From the NCBI RefSeq assembly GCF_024756235.1, contig NZ_JANUGY010000007.1:372001-436000 (forward strand): a DNA stretch of 64,000 bases, read 5' to 3'. Every line of letters begins with the position of its first letter. Position 1 is the first letter of the stretch. This document shows, in pieces, positions 44,073 through 53,100 of this stretch. The notes under the pieces are model-generated. The model saw nothing but the letters and a program-made list of their open reading frames with translations, was not told the origin of the DNA and did no database searches. Source of the stretch: Massilia kyonggiensis (lineage in GTDB: Bacteria > Pseudomonadota > Gammaproteobacteria > Burkholderiales > Burkholderiaceae_D). Position numbers and translations under genes: made by a program.

Positions 44073-46393
44073 ACATCGCCTGCATCGGCGGCGGACCCGC
44101 CGGCCTCTACTTCGCCCTGCTGATGAAGAAGCGGGATCCGTCGCATCGCGTCGTCGTCGTCGAGCGCAACCGCCCGTACGATACGTTCGGCTGGGGCGTC
44201 GTGTTCTCCGACCAGACGCTCGGCAACCTCGTCGCGGCCGACGAGCCGACCGCGCACAGCATCCTGCAGGCGTTCAACCACTGGGACGACATCGACGTCT
44301 TCTTCAAGGGCGAGCGCATCACGTCCGGCGGCCACGGGTTCTGCGGCATCGGCCGCAAGCGGCTGTTGAACATCCTGCAGCAGCGTTGCGAGGAACTGGG
44401 CGTGGAACTCGTGTTCGAGACGGACGTGCGCGACGACCAGGCCGTCGCGGCACGCTACGAGGCCGACCTCGTCGTCGCAGCCGACGGCATCAACAGCCGC
44501 ATCCGGACGCGCTATGCGGAAACGTTCCAGCCGTCCGTCGAGACGCGCCGCTGCCGCTTCGTGTGGCTCGGCACGAAAAAGAAATTCGACGCGTTCACGT
44601 TCGTGTTCAAGGAGACGGTGTTCGGTTGGTTCCAGGCCCACATCTACCAGTTCGACGGCGACACGTCCACGTTCATCGTCGAGACGCCGGAAGACGTCTG
44701 GCGCAGGGCAGGCCTGGCCGACATGCCGCAGGAAGAGGGTATCGCGTTCTGCGAGCGCCTGTTCGCCGAACACCTGGACGGGCATCCGCTGCTGTCGAAC
44801 GCGTCTCACCTGCGCGGGGCCGCCGTCTGGATCGCGTTTCCCCGCATCGTGTGCGAGCGGTGGGTCCACTGGAACGGGAACATCCCCGTCGTGCTGATGG
44901 GCGACGCGGCGCACACGGCGCACTTCTCGATCGGCTCCGGGACCAAGCTGGCGCTGGAAGACGCGATCGAGCTCGCGCGCTGTGTGACAGAACACGGCGG
45001 CGACGTGCGCGCGGCGCTGGACGCGTACCAGGCCAGCCGCGCCGTCGAAGTCCTGAAACTCCAGTCGGCCGCGCGCAATTCGATGGAATGGTTCGAGAAC
45101 GTGGCGCGCTGCGGCGCGCTGGACGCGGAGCAGTTCGCGTACTCGATGCTCACGCGCAGCCAGCGCATCTCGCACGAGAACCTGCGCCTGCGCGACCCCG
45201 GCTACGTCGCGCATGTCGAGGACTGGTTCGCGCGGCGCGCGTGCGCGCAGGCGGGCGTGGCGATGCCGGAGAACACCCGGATCCCGCCGATGTTCACGCC
45301 GCTGCGCGTGCGCGACGTCTTCCTGAAGAACCGGATCGTCGTGTCGCCGATGGCGCAGTATTCGGCCGTCGACGGCGTGCCTGGCGACTACCACCTCGTG
45401 CACCTGGGCGCGCGGGCGCTGGGCGGCGCGGCGCTCGTGATGGCGGAAATGACGTGCGTGTCGGCCGACGCCCGCATCACGCCGGCCTGTCCGGGCATGT
45501 ACGCGCCGGAACACACTGCCGCATGGAAGCGCATCGTCGACTTCGTGCATGGCCGGACCGACGCGCGCATCGGCATCCAGCTGGGTCACGCCGGCCCGAA
45601 AGGCTCCACGCGGCCGATGTGGGACGGCATCGACCAGCCGCTCCCGGACGATAACTGGCCCCTGATCGCGGCGTCGGAACAGCAATACCTGCCGGGCATC
45701 TCGCAGGTCGCGCGCGCCGCCACGGAAGCCGATCTGGCGCGCGTGGAAGCCGATTTCGTGCGCGCCACACTGGCCGCCGACGCGGCCGGATTCGACTGGC
45801 TGGAACTGCATTGCGCGCACGGTTACCTGCTGTCGTCGTTCATCTCGCCGCTCACGAACCGCCGGACGGATGCCTACGGCGGCAGCCTGGGCAACCGCTG
45901 CCGCTATCCGCTGCGCGTGTTCCGCGCGATGCGGGCCGTGTGGCCGGCCGGGAAGCCGATGAGCGTGCGCATCTCGGCGCACGACTGGGTCGACGGCGGC
46001 GTCACGCCCGCCGACGCCGTCCACATCGCGCGCCTGTTCAGGGACGCGGGAGCGGATATGATCGACTGTTCGTCGGGCCAGGTCAGCAGGCAGGAACGGC
46101 CGGTGTTCGGCCGCATGTACCAGACGCCGTTCGCGGACCGCATCCGCAACGAGGCGGGGATCCCGACGATCGCCGTCGGGTCGATCCACGAGGCGGATCA
46201 CGCGAACAGCATCATCGCGGCCGGGCGCGCGGACTTGTGCGCGGTGGGGCGGCCGCATCTGGCCAATCCCGCGTGGACGCTGGCGGAAGCGGCGAAGATC
46301 GGCTACACGGCGGTCGCGTGGCCGAAGCAGTACCTGGCCGGGAAGGCGCAGCTGGAACGGAATCTGGAACGCGAACGCAAGCTGGAGGGTTGA
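44069..46393 (+). CDS. 2-aminobenzoyl-CoA monooxygenase/reductase (bifunctional flavoenzyme)
   Basis: A 774-residue two-domain protein. Residues ~1-390 form an FAD aromatic monooxygenase (MNIACIGGGPAGLYFALLMKK; MGDAAHTAHFSIGSGTKLALEDA) close to salicylyl-CoA 5-hydroxylase; ~400-774 form an old-yellow-enzyme-like NADH:flavin oxidoreductase (FLKNRIVVSPMAQYSAVDG; LELHCAHGYLLSSFISPLTNRR). This fusion is the known 2-aminobenzoyl-CoA monooxygenase/reductase of Azoarcus evansii, which hydroxylates and then reduces the ring, giving a non-aromatic CoA thioester. Overlaps the preceding gene by ATGA and the following one by TGATG. Confidence 0.92.
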   Translation: MNIACIGGGPAGLYFALLMKKRDPSHRVVVVERNRPYDTFGWGVVFSDQTLGNLVAADEPTAHSILQAFNHWDDIDVFFKGERITSGGHGFCGIGRKRLLNILQQRCEELGVELVFETDVRDDQAVAARYEADLVVAADGINSRIRTRYAETFQPSVETRRCRFVWLGTKKKFDAFTFVFKETVFGWFQAHIYQFDGDTSTFIVETPEDVWRRAGLADMPQEEGIAFCERLFAEHLDGHPLLSNASHLRGAAVWIAFPRIVCERWVHWNGNIPVVLMGDAAHTAHFSIGSGTKLALEDAIELARCVTEHGGDVRAALDAYQASRAVEVLKLQSAARNSMEWFENVARCGALDAEQFAYSMLTRSQRISHENLRLRDPGYVAHVEDWFARRACAQAGVAMPENTRIPPMFTPLRVRDVFLKNRIVVSPMAQYSAVDGVPGDYHLVHLGARALGGAALVMAEMTCVSADARITPACPGMYAPEHTAAWKRIVDFVHGRTDARIGIQLGHAGPKGSTRPMWDGIDQPLPDDNWPLIAASEQQYLPGISQVARAATEADLARVEADFVRATLAADAAGFDWLELHCAHGYLLSSFISPLTNRRTDAYGGSLGNRCRYPLRVFRAMRAVWPAGKPMSVRISAHDWVDGGVTPADAVHIARLFRDAGADMIDCSSGQVSRQERPVFGRMYQTPFADRIRNEAGIPTIAVGSIHEADHANSIIAAGRADLCAVGRPHLANPAWTLAEAAKIGYTAVAWPKQYLAGKAQLERNLERERKLEG

Positions 46394-47148
46394 TGGAGAC
46401 GCTGCAAGCAAAACACGCCGTCGTGACGGGCGCCAGCCGGGGCATCGGCCTCGCCATCGCGCGCGCGCTGCGGGCACAGGGCGCACGCGTGACGTTGATG
46501 GCACGGGACGCCCGCGCGCTGGAAGCCACTGCGGCAGAATTGGGCGGCGATACCGCGTGGCAGACCGTGGACGTGACGGATGCGGACGGCGTGGCGGCCG
46601 CGTTCGCGCGTGCGGGCGCCGTCGACATCCTCGTCAACAACGCGGGGCAGGCCGCGTCGGCGCCGTTCGGCCGCACGGACGCCGCGCTGTGGCAGCGCAT
46701 GCTGGACGTAAACCTGACCGGGGCTTACCACTGTATCCAGGCGGCGCTGCCGGGCATGCTGGACGCGGGCTGGGGACGGGTCGTCAACGTCGCGTCGACG
46801 GCCGGCCTGACGGGCTACCGCTACGTGGCCGCGTACTGCGCGGCGAAGCACGGCCTCGTCGGGCTCACGCGGGCGCTGGCGCTGGAAGTGGCGAACCGAG
46901 GCGTCACCGTGAATGCCGTGTGCCCCGGCTTTACCGACACGGATATCGTGGCGGACGCCGTCGCCAACATCGTGCACAAGACGGGGCGGACGGCGGACCA
47001 GGCGCGCGCAGAACTGGCGTCCGCCAATCCGCAGGGGCGGCTCGTGCAGCCGGACGAAGTGGCGCACGCGGTCGCGTGGCTGTGCATGCCCGGCGCGGCG
47101 GCGCTGAACGGCCAGGCCATCGCCGTGGCCGGCGGGGAGGTGATGTGA
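46393..47148 (+). CDS. SDR-family 3-hydroxyacyl-CoA dehydrogenase-like oxidoreductase
   Basis: A 251-residue short-chain dehydrogenase with NAD(P) motif TGASRGIGLAIARAL, VNNAG, catalytic Ser in VNVASTAGLTGYRYVAAYCAAKHG (the Y-x-x-x-K pair) and the C-terminal GQAIAVAGG. In this operon it should oxidise a hydroxyacyl-CoA made from the dearomatised ring (inference). It shares one base with the preceding stop and overlaps the MarR gene by 4 bases. Confidence 0.9.
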   Translation: METLQAKHAVVTGASRGIGLAIARALRAQGARVTLMARDARALEATAAELGGDTAWQTVDVTDADGVAAAFARAGAVDILVNNAGQAASAPFGRTDAALWQRMLDVNLTGAYHCIQAALPGMLDAGWGRVVNVASTAGLTGYRYVAAYCAAKHGLVGLTRALALEVANRGVTVNAVCPGFTDTDIVADAVANIVHKTGRTADQARAELASANPQGRLVQPDEVAHAVAWLCMPGAAALNGQAIAVAGGEVM

Positions 47149-47597
47149 CGCCGGCCGACGACGCTCCGCTCGACCTGAAACTGTGGGTGCGCCTGCTGTC
47201 CTGCACGGTTCGTGTGGAAAACACGATCCGCAGCCGATTGCGGTCCACGTTCGGCATCACGTTGCCGCGCTTCGACCTGATGGCGCAGTTGGAGCGCTAT
47301 CCCGAGGGCTTGCGGATGGGCGAGCTGTCGAAGCGGATGATGGTCACCGGCGGCAACGTCACCGGCATCGCCGACCAGCTCGAGCGCGAGGAACTGGTCG
47401 TGCGCGTACCCGACCCGCAGGACGGGCGCGCGTACATGCTGAAGTTGACGCCGCGCGGGCGCACGGTGTTCGTGGAGATGGCGGCCGTGCACGCTGGCTG
47501 GGTGGCGGACCTGTTCCGCGACGTGGCGGCCGCGGACAAGGCCACCATGATCGCGCTGCTGGACACGATGAAGAAGCACCTGAACGACCAGGATTAG
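47145..47597 (+). CDS. MarR-family transcriptional regulator
   Basis: A 150-residue winged-helix regulator: recognition region LRMGELSKRMMVTGGNVTGIADQLEREELVVRVPDPQDGRAYMLKLTPRG. The start is GTG at 47145, overlapping the SDR stop (GTGA) and preceded by GGGGAGG. MarR proteins in aromatic-CoA clusters typically sense the CoA-thioester intermediate and repress the operon; placement inside the operon implies self-limiting control (inference). Confidence 0.88.
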   Translation: MTPADDAPLDLKLWVRLLSCTVRVENTIRSRLRSTFGITLPRFDLMAQLERYPEGLRMGELSKRMMVTGGNVTGIADQLEREELVVRVPDPQDGRAYMLKLTPRGRTVFVEMAAVHAGWVADLFRDVAAADKATMIALLDTMKKHLNDQD

Positions 47598-47606
47598 GAG
47601 ACGACG

Positions 47607-48425
47607 ATGCACCGCACGAAGCTGGCCGGCTACCGCGCCGAACATTTCCTCTACGAGGCGGACGATGGCGTCGCCACCATCACGATGAACCGTCCCGAGC
47701 GCAAGAACCCGCTGACGTTCGAGTCGTATGCGGAGCTGCGCGACCTGTTCCGCGCCTTCGCGTACGCGGACGACGTGAAGGCCGTCGTGCTGACCGGCGC
47801 GGGCGGCAACTTCTGCTCCGGCGGCGACGTCCACGAGATCATCGGGCCGCTCACGCAGCTGGACATGCCCGGCCTGCTCGCGTTCACGCGCATGACGGGC
47901 GATCTTGTGAAAGCGATGCTGGCTTGCCCGCAACCCGTCGTGGCGGCCGTCGACGGCGTCTGCGCGGGGGCGGGTGCCATCCTCGCGATGGCGTCCGACC
48001 TGCGGCTCGCCAGCACCCGCGCGCGCACGGCGTTCCTGTTCGCGAAGGTCGGCCTCGCCGGCTGCGACATGGGCGCCTGTTCGATCCTGCCGCGCCTCAT
48101 CGGGCAGGGGCGGGCGGCGGAGCTGCTGTACACGGGCCGCGCGATGTCGGCCGAGGAGGGCGAGCGCTGGGGCTTTTATAACCGCCTGTGCGCGCCGGAC
48201 GACTTGCCGGGCGAGGCGCGGAAACTGGCGCGCAGTCTCGCCGACGGGCCGACGTTCGCGCATGCGATGACGAAGAAGACGCTGCAGCAGGAATGGTCGA
48301 TGGGGCTCGCGGAAGCCCTCGAGGCCGAGGCGCAGGCGCAGGCGATCTGCATGGCGACCAACGACTTCCGGCGGGCGTATCACGCCTTCGCGGCGAAGAC
48401 GGCGCCCCGCTTCGAAGGAGATTGA
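47607..48425 (+). CDS. enoyl-CoA hydratase/isomerase family protein
   Basis: A 272-residue crotonase-fold enzyme. The oxyanion-hole region GAGGNFCSGGDVHEI and DGVCAGAGAILAMASDLRLA are clear. Of the two classical hydratase glutamates, the first position reads FAKVGL (no Glu), while AAELLYTG keeps the second. This variant occurs in crotonases that may add water differently or cleave rings. In the operon it should act on the non-aromatic ring thioester. Begins 9 bases after the MarR gene. Confidence 0.87.
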   Translation: MHRTKLAGYRAEHFLYEADDGVATITMNRPERKNPLTFESYAELRDLFRAFAYADDVKAVVLTGAGGNFCSGGDVHEIIGPLTQLDMPGLLAFTRMTGDLVKAMLACPQPVVAAVDGVCAGAGAILAMASDLRLASTRARTAFLFAKVGLAGCDMGACSILPRLIGQGRAAELLYTGRAMSAEEGERWGFYNRLCAPDDLPGEARKLARSLADGPTFAHAMTKKTLQQEWSMGLAEALEAEAQAQAICMATNDFRRAYHAFAAKTAPRFEGD

Positions 48426-48426
48426 C

Positions 48427-49581
48427 ATGGCCGATAAACGTTATCTCGAGTGGCCGTTCTTCGACGGGCGCCACGTCGACCTGGAAGCGGCGCTGGACGA
48501 GTGGGCCGCCGTGCACGTGCGCGACCTGCACGGTAGCGACGTCGATGCCGATTGCCGGCGCCTCGTGCGCCTGCTGGGCGAAGGCGGCTGGCTGCGCCAC
48601 GCGATCGGCGGCGCCGGTTCGCCCATCGACACGCGCGCCATCTGCCTGATCCGCGAGACGCTGGCGCGCCACAATGGCCTCGCCGACTTCGCTTTCGCCA
48701 TGCAGGGCCTGGGCTCGGGCGCGATCAGCCTGTTCGGGACCGAGGCCCAGCGCGAGCGCTATCTGCCGCGCGTGGCCCGCGGCGCGGCGATCGCGGCGTT
48801 CGCGCTGTCCGAGCCGGACGCCGGTTCCGACGTCGCCGCCATGCGCTGCGCGGCGCGGCTTGACGGCGACGCGTACATCCTGGACGGCGACAAGACGTGG
48901 ATCTCCAACGGCGGCATCGCGGATTTCTATGTCGTGTTCGCGCGCACGGGCGAGGCGCCGGGGGCGCGCGGCATCAGTGCGTTCGTCGTCGACGCCGATA
49001 CGCCGGGCTTCGCGATCGCGGAACGCATCGACGTCATCGCACCGCACCCGCTGGCGCGGCTGCGGTTCGGGGGTTGCCGGGTGCCCACGGCGCAGCGCAT
49101 CGGCGCCGCGGGGCAGGGGTTCAAGGTGGCGATGGCGACCCTGGACGTGTTCCGCACGTCCGTCGCGGCGGCCGCCCTGGGCTTTGCGCGGCGCGCGTTC
49201 GACGAGGCGCTGGCCTACGCGATGCAGCGGCGGATGTTCGGCCAGGCGCTCGCCGATTTCCAGCTGACGCAGGCGAAACTGGCGCAGATGGCAACGAGCA
49301 TCGACGCGAGCGCGCTGCTGACGTACCGCGCGGCGTGGGAGCGCGACCGCGGCGGCAAGGTGACGAAGGAAGCGGCGATGGCGAAGATGACGGCGACCGA
49401 GTCGGCGCAGCAGGTGATCGACGCGGCGGTGCAGATGTTCGGCGGCCTCGGTGTCACGAGCGGCCATCCGGCGGAGCGGCTGTACCGCGAGATCCGGGCC
49501 TTGCGCATCTACGAGGGCGCCACCGAAGTGCAGCAACTGATCATCGCGCGCGAGCTGCTGCGCGAGGCAAAGGAACGATGA
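48427..49581 (+). CDS. acyl-CoA dehydrogenase
   Basis: A 384-residue FAD acyl-CoA dehydrogenase: FALSEPDAGSDVAAMRCAARLDGD, KTWISNGGIADFYVVFART, FGQALADFQLTQAKLAQMA, FGGLGVTSGHPAERLYREIRALRIYEGATEVQQLIIAREL, with the catalytic Glu in YEGATE. It should desaturate an acyl-CoA intermediate of the anthranilate route. It begins 1 base after the hydratase stop and overlaps the RidA gene by 4 bases. Confidence 0.92.
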   Translation: MADKRYLEWPFFDGRHVDLEAALDEWAAVHVRDLHGSDVDADCRRLVRLLGEGGWLRHAIGGAGSPIDTRAICLIRETLARHNGLADFAFAMQGLGSGAISLFGTEAQRERYLPRVARGAAIAAFALSEPDAGSDVAAMRCAARLDGDAYILDGDKTWISNGGIADFYVVFARTGEAPGARGISAFVVDADTPGFAIAERIDVIAPHPLARLRFGGCRVPTAQRIGAAGQGFKVAMATLDVFRTSVAAAALGFARRAFDEALAYAMQRRMFGQALADFQLTQAKLAQMATSIDASALLTYRAAWERDRGGKVTKEAAMAKMTATESAQQVIDAAVQMFGGLGVTSGHPAERLYREIRALRIYEGATEVQQLIIARELLREAKER

Positions 49582-49973
49582 TGGAAATTTTGCAACCACC
49601 CGGCTGGCCGCGCCCGCGCGGGTACGCGAACGGCATCGCGGCGCGCGGCCGCCTCGTGTTCGTGAGCGGGATGATCGGCTGGAACGCGGACGGGCAGTTC
49701 GACAGCGACGATTTCACGGCGCAGGCCGGCCAGGCCCTGCGCAACGTCGTGGACGTATTGCGCGAGGCCGGAGCGCGGCCCGAGCACATCGTGCGCATGA
49801 CGTGGTACGTGGTCGACAAGCGCGAATACCTGGCCGCCGGCAGCGCCATCGGCGGCGTCTACCGCGAGATCATCGGCGCCCATTACCCGGCCATGTCGGC
49901 CGTCGAAGTGCGTGCGCTGATCGAGGACCGCGCGCGCGTGGAAATCGAGGCGACGGCCGTCGTGCCGGACTGA
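49578..49973 (+). CDS. RidA-family enamine/imine deaminase
   Basis: A 131-residue YjgF/YER057c/UK114 protein: RGRLVFVSGMIGW, a middle RNVVDVLREAGARPEHIVRMTWYVVDKREY, and the conserved C-terminal Arg/Glu region YPAMSAVEVRALIEDRARVEIEATAV. RidA proteins form trimers that hydrolyse reactive imines, releasing ammonia. As the last gene of an anthranilate operon it probably removes the amino group after ring reduction (inference). The ATG at 49578 overlaps the preceding TGA. Confidence 0.88.
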   Translation: MMEILQPPGWPRPRGYANGIAARGRLVFVSGMIGWNADGQFDSDDFTAQAGQALRNVVDVLREAGARPEHIVRMTWYVVDKREYLAAGSAIGGVYREIIGAHYPAMSAVEVRALIEDRARVEIEATAVVPD

Positions 49974-49983
49974 TACCAAATCT

Positions 49984-49995
49984 GGTATCGATCAC
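49984..49995. promoter_or_regulatory. operator-like site GGTATCGATCAC
   Basis: Matches the palindrome GTTATCGATAAC at 10 of 12 positions, with the central CG typical of LacI-family operators. It also overlaps a separate perfect repeat, GATACCA-AATC-TGGTATC (49972-49989), that starts within the stop codon of the RidA gene. Lies 68 bp from the second site of this pair, at 50052. Confidence 0.5.
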
Positions 49996-50051
49996 AAATA
50001 TTTCGGAATGGCAGGTTTCCTGGCGGCTTACGCATGCTAGACTCGGTTCGG

Positions 50052-50063
50052 GGTATCGATAAC
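50052..50063. promoter_or_regulatory. operator-like site GGTATCGATAAC
   Basis: 11/12 match to GTTATCGATAAC, 50 bases upstream of the ATG of the large modular lyase-like gene, where it would lie within or just downstream of the promoter. Confidence 0.6.
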
Positions 50064-50113
50064 ATGAACGTTGTCGAGCATCCCGCAAAAACAATACCGA
50101 ACAGGAGACTACA

Positions 50114-53100
50114 ATGTGTAAATCCGATACCCGCACGCCTGCGTTGCGGGCGGCGGCGCTGGCCGTGTCGCTCGCCGTTGCGACCCTGCTGCCTGCCGCA
50201 CACGACGCCGTCGCGGCCGACACGATCCAGACGATCGTCACGAACTACCAGCCCACCATCAACGAATTCACCGACGCGAACGGCTTCAGGCACCCCGGCG
50301 TCGGCGTGACGAAGGAGGTGCTGGAAAACATGCGCGCCGCAGTACAGGCGCAAAAGGAACCCTGGAACACCTACTTCAACATGATGCTGCTGTCCGGCGC
50401 CGCGTCGAAGACGGTGGCGTCGAAGAACCAGAGCAGCGCCGATCCGACGAAGCCGGCGGTGGTCGCGTTCAACAGCCAGGGCGTGGAATCGAAGTTCATC
50501 GCGGACGCGCTGTCCGCCTATACCCAGGCCATCCTATACTACGTGACGGGCGACGAGACGTACCGCGCCAACGCGATGCGCCTGATCCGCATCTGGGCGC
50601 AGATGGACCCGGCCCAGTACGTGTATTACACGGACGCGCACATCCACACGGGCATTCCCATGAGCCGGCTGATGGCCGCGGCCGACATCATGCGCACCAC
50701 GAGCTGCCAGACGGCGGCGCTGGCCTGGACCGACCAGGACACCGTGAACCTGACGAACAACCTGATCGTGCCGGTCACCGAGACGTTCAACCACAGCCCC
50801 GACCACTTCATGAACCAGCACCTGTACGCGCTGCTGGGGTCCATGTCCGGTTACGCCTTCACCGGCAACCGGGCCCGCTGGAACGAGGGCGTCGAATGGT
50901 TCACGATCAACAGGACAGCCGTCGACCAGGGCCAGAACGGCGCCATCAAGCAGCTGTTCCGCCTGGTGACGAAGAACGACCTGACCGGCGAAGCCGTGAC
51001 GCCGATGGTGGAGCACGTGGAGATGGGCCGCGACCAGGCGCACGGCGCCGGCGACGTCACCAACATGAGCATCCTTTCTCGCCTCCTGATGGCGCAGAAC
51101 CAGAAGATCGACCCCGTCGACGGCACGCCATCGACGGCGCCGGATGCCGTGGGGCCGTACGAATTCCTGAACGACCGCATCCTCGACGCGACCGAGTATT
51201 TCGCCGGCTTCATGCTGGGCTACGACACGCCCTGGGTGCCGACGGCCGCCCACACGGACGCCAACGGCGTGCCGACGGTCGTGTACAAGACGCTGCAGGG
51301 CGGCTACCGGGGCCGCCTCACGCAGAATACGTGGGAGCCGTACTACTACTACAAATACACGCGCGGACTGGACATGAACCAGCGCGCGCCCAACTACACC
51401 CGCATGTTCGCCGACCGCACGGTCTACAACTGGGACGGCGTGGACGGCGGCGGCGACTTCTGGATCTTCATGCCGCCCGCGGCGGAAAGCGAGGGCACGC
51501 AATTCCTGATCAAGCCCATCGTCGATCCCGTGCGCGAAGTGGAAGACCGTTTCACGTCGCTCGACGGCTTCGGGACCGCCATGCAGGACGACACCGCGTC
51601 GTTCATCCGCGTCGCGGCCACGGGGGCGGGCAGCAGGCTGGCCGTCGTCGGCTACGGCAACGGGACGCGCAGCGTGGCATTCCGCGTGCGGACCAACGGC
51701 GAAGCATCGATGGACGCATTCGGCGACACCATCCTGCTGCCGGACACGCAGGGCCAGTGGCGCTACGTGAGCTATGCGTTCAACCAGTACCAGGGCCTGG
51801 GCGATTACCTGCCCCTCACGGTCAAGGGCGCCGGCACGACGGTCGACATCGACCACATCAACGTCAACCCGGGCGCCACGATCACGCCGCCCGTGTTCAC
51901 GAACGGCGACGCGGACCTGAGCCTGTACACCAACGCCGGCTCCACGGCGACCGTCTCGTACAGCTTCGCCGCGACGGATGCCACGGCCACCGACGTCCTC
52001 ACGTACCAGATCGACAACCTGCCGCCGGGCGCGCAGTTCGACACGAAGACGGGCGCGTTCGCGTGGGTGCCGACGCAGGCCGGCACCTTCAACTTCATCG
52101 TCACGACCACCGACGGCACCGTGGTCACGTCGAAGGCCGTGCAGGTCGTCGTGAGCGCGGACCGCCAGTCCGCCATCGCCGCCGTGACGGCCGCGTACAA
52201 GCCCGACACGCTGTACACGACCCCGAGCCTGGCCGTCTACAACGCCGCGTATGCCGACGCGACGAACGCGGTGGCGACGGCGACCGACGACCAGTTCTAC
52301 CAGAAGCTGGGCGCGCTGCAGACGGCATTGAAAGGGCTCTCCGAGCTGACCCCGCTGCTGGCCGACGGCAGCATGAACTATTCGAACATGTTCGTCTCGT
52401 CCACGTTCGGCACGCAGGTGCCGAATGCGCTGGACGGTACGCCCGATTCGTTCGTCGGCTACTACCTGGCCCAGAACCTCACCTATTACTTCGATTTCGG
52501 CCCCAGCTACAAGGTCAACGCCACGGCCTTCGGCATCCAGGCGCGCACCTCCTTCCCCGAGCGGGGCGGCGGCGTCGTCGCCTTCGGTTCGAACGACAAC
52601 GAGAACTGGGTCCGCCTGACGCCGGGCATGACGGTCGTGACGGAAGACATGCAGACTCTCCCCGTCAGCGACGACCTCAAGGACCGGCAGTTCCGCTTCC
52701 TGAAGGTGCAGATGATCCAGCCGTCGAGCAGCATGTTCGAGATGGGCGAATTCCGGATCTTCGGTACGCGCCACGAGACGGTCAACCTGCTGTCCTCCGT
52801 ATCGCTCGCGTCCGACCAGGCCCTGAAGAAGCGCATCGTCCCGGGCAATACGGTCAAGCTGAACTTCCAGGCGACGGCCCCGATCAGCGCCGTGGCCGCG
52901 ACGATCCAGGGCGTCCCCGCCCAGGTGACGACGGCCGACAACGTGAACTACACGGCCACCGCCGTCATGCCGGGCGACGCCAAGGCAGGCACCGTCAAGT
53001 TCACGCTGAATTACAAGACCGCGGCCGGCGCCGACGCGGAACCCGTGCTGTTCACGACGGACAGCTCGTCGCTGTTCATCGCGGACCAGACGAATTACCT

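Noticed and set aside
44069..46393. Reading the two-domain flavoenzyme as an accidental fusion or assembly error
   Set aside because: The same monooxygenase-reductase architecture is known for 2-aminobenzoyl-CoA monooxygenase/reductase, and its length fits.
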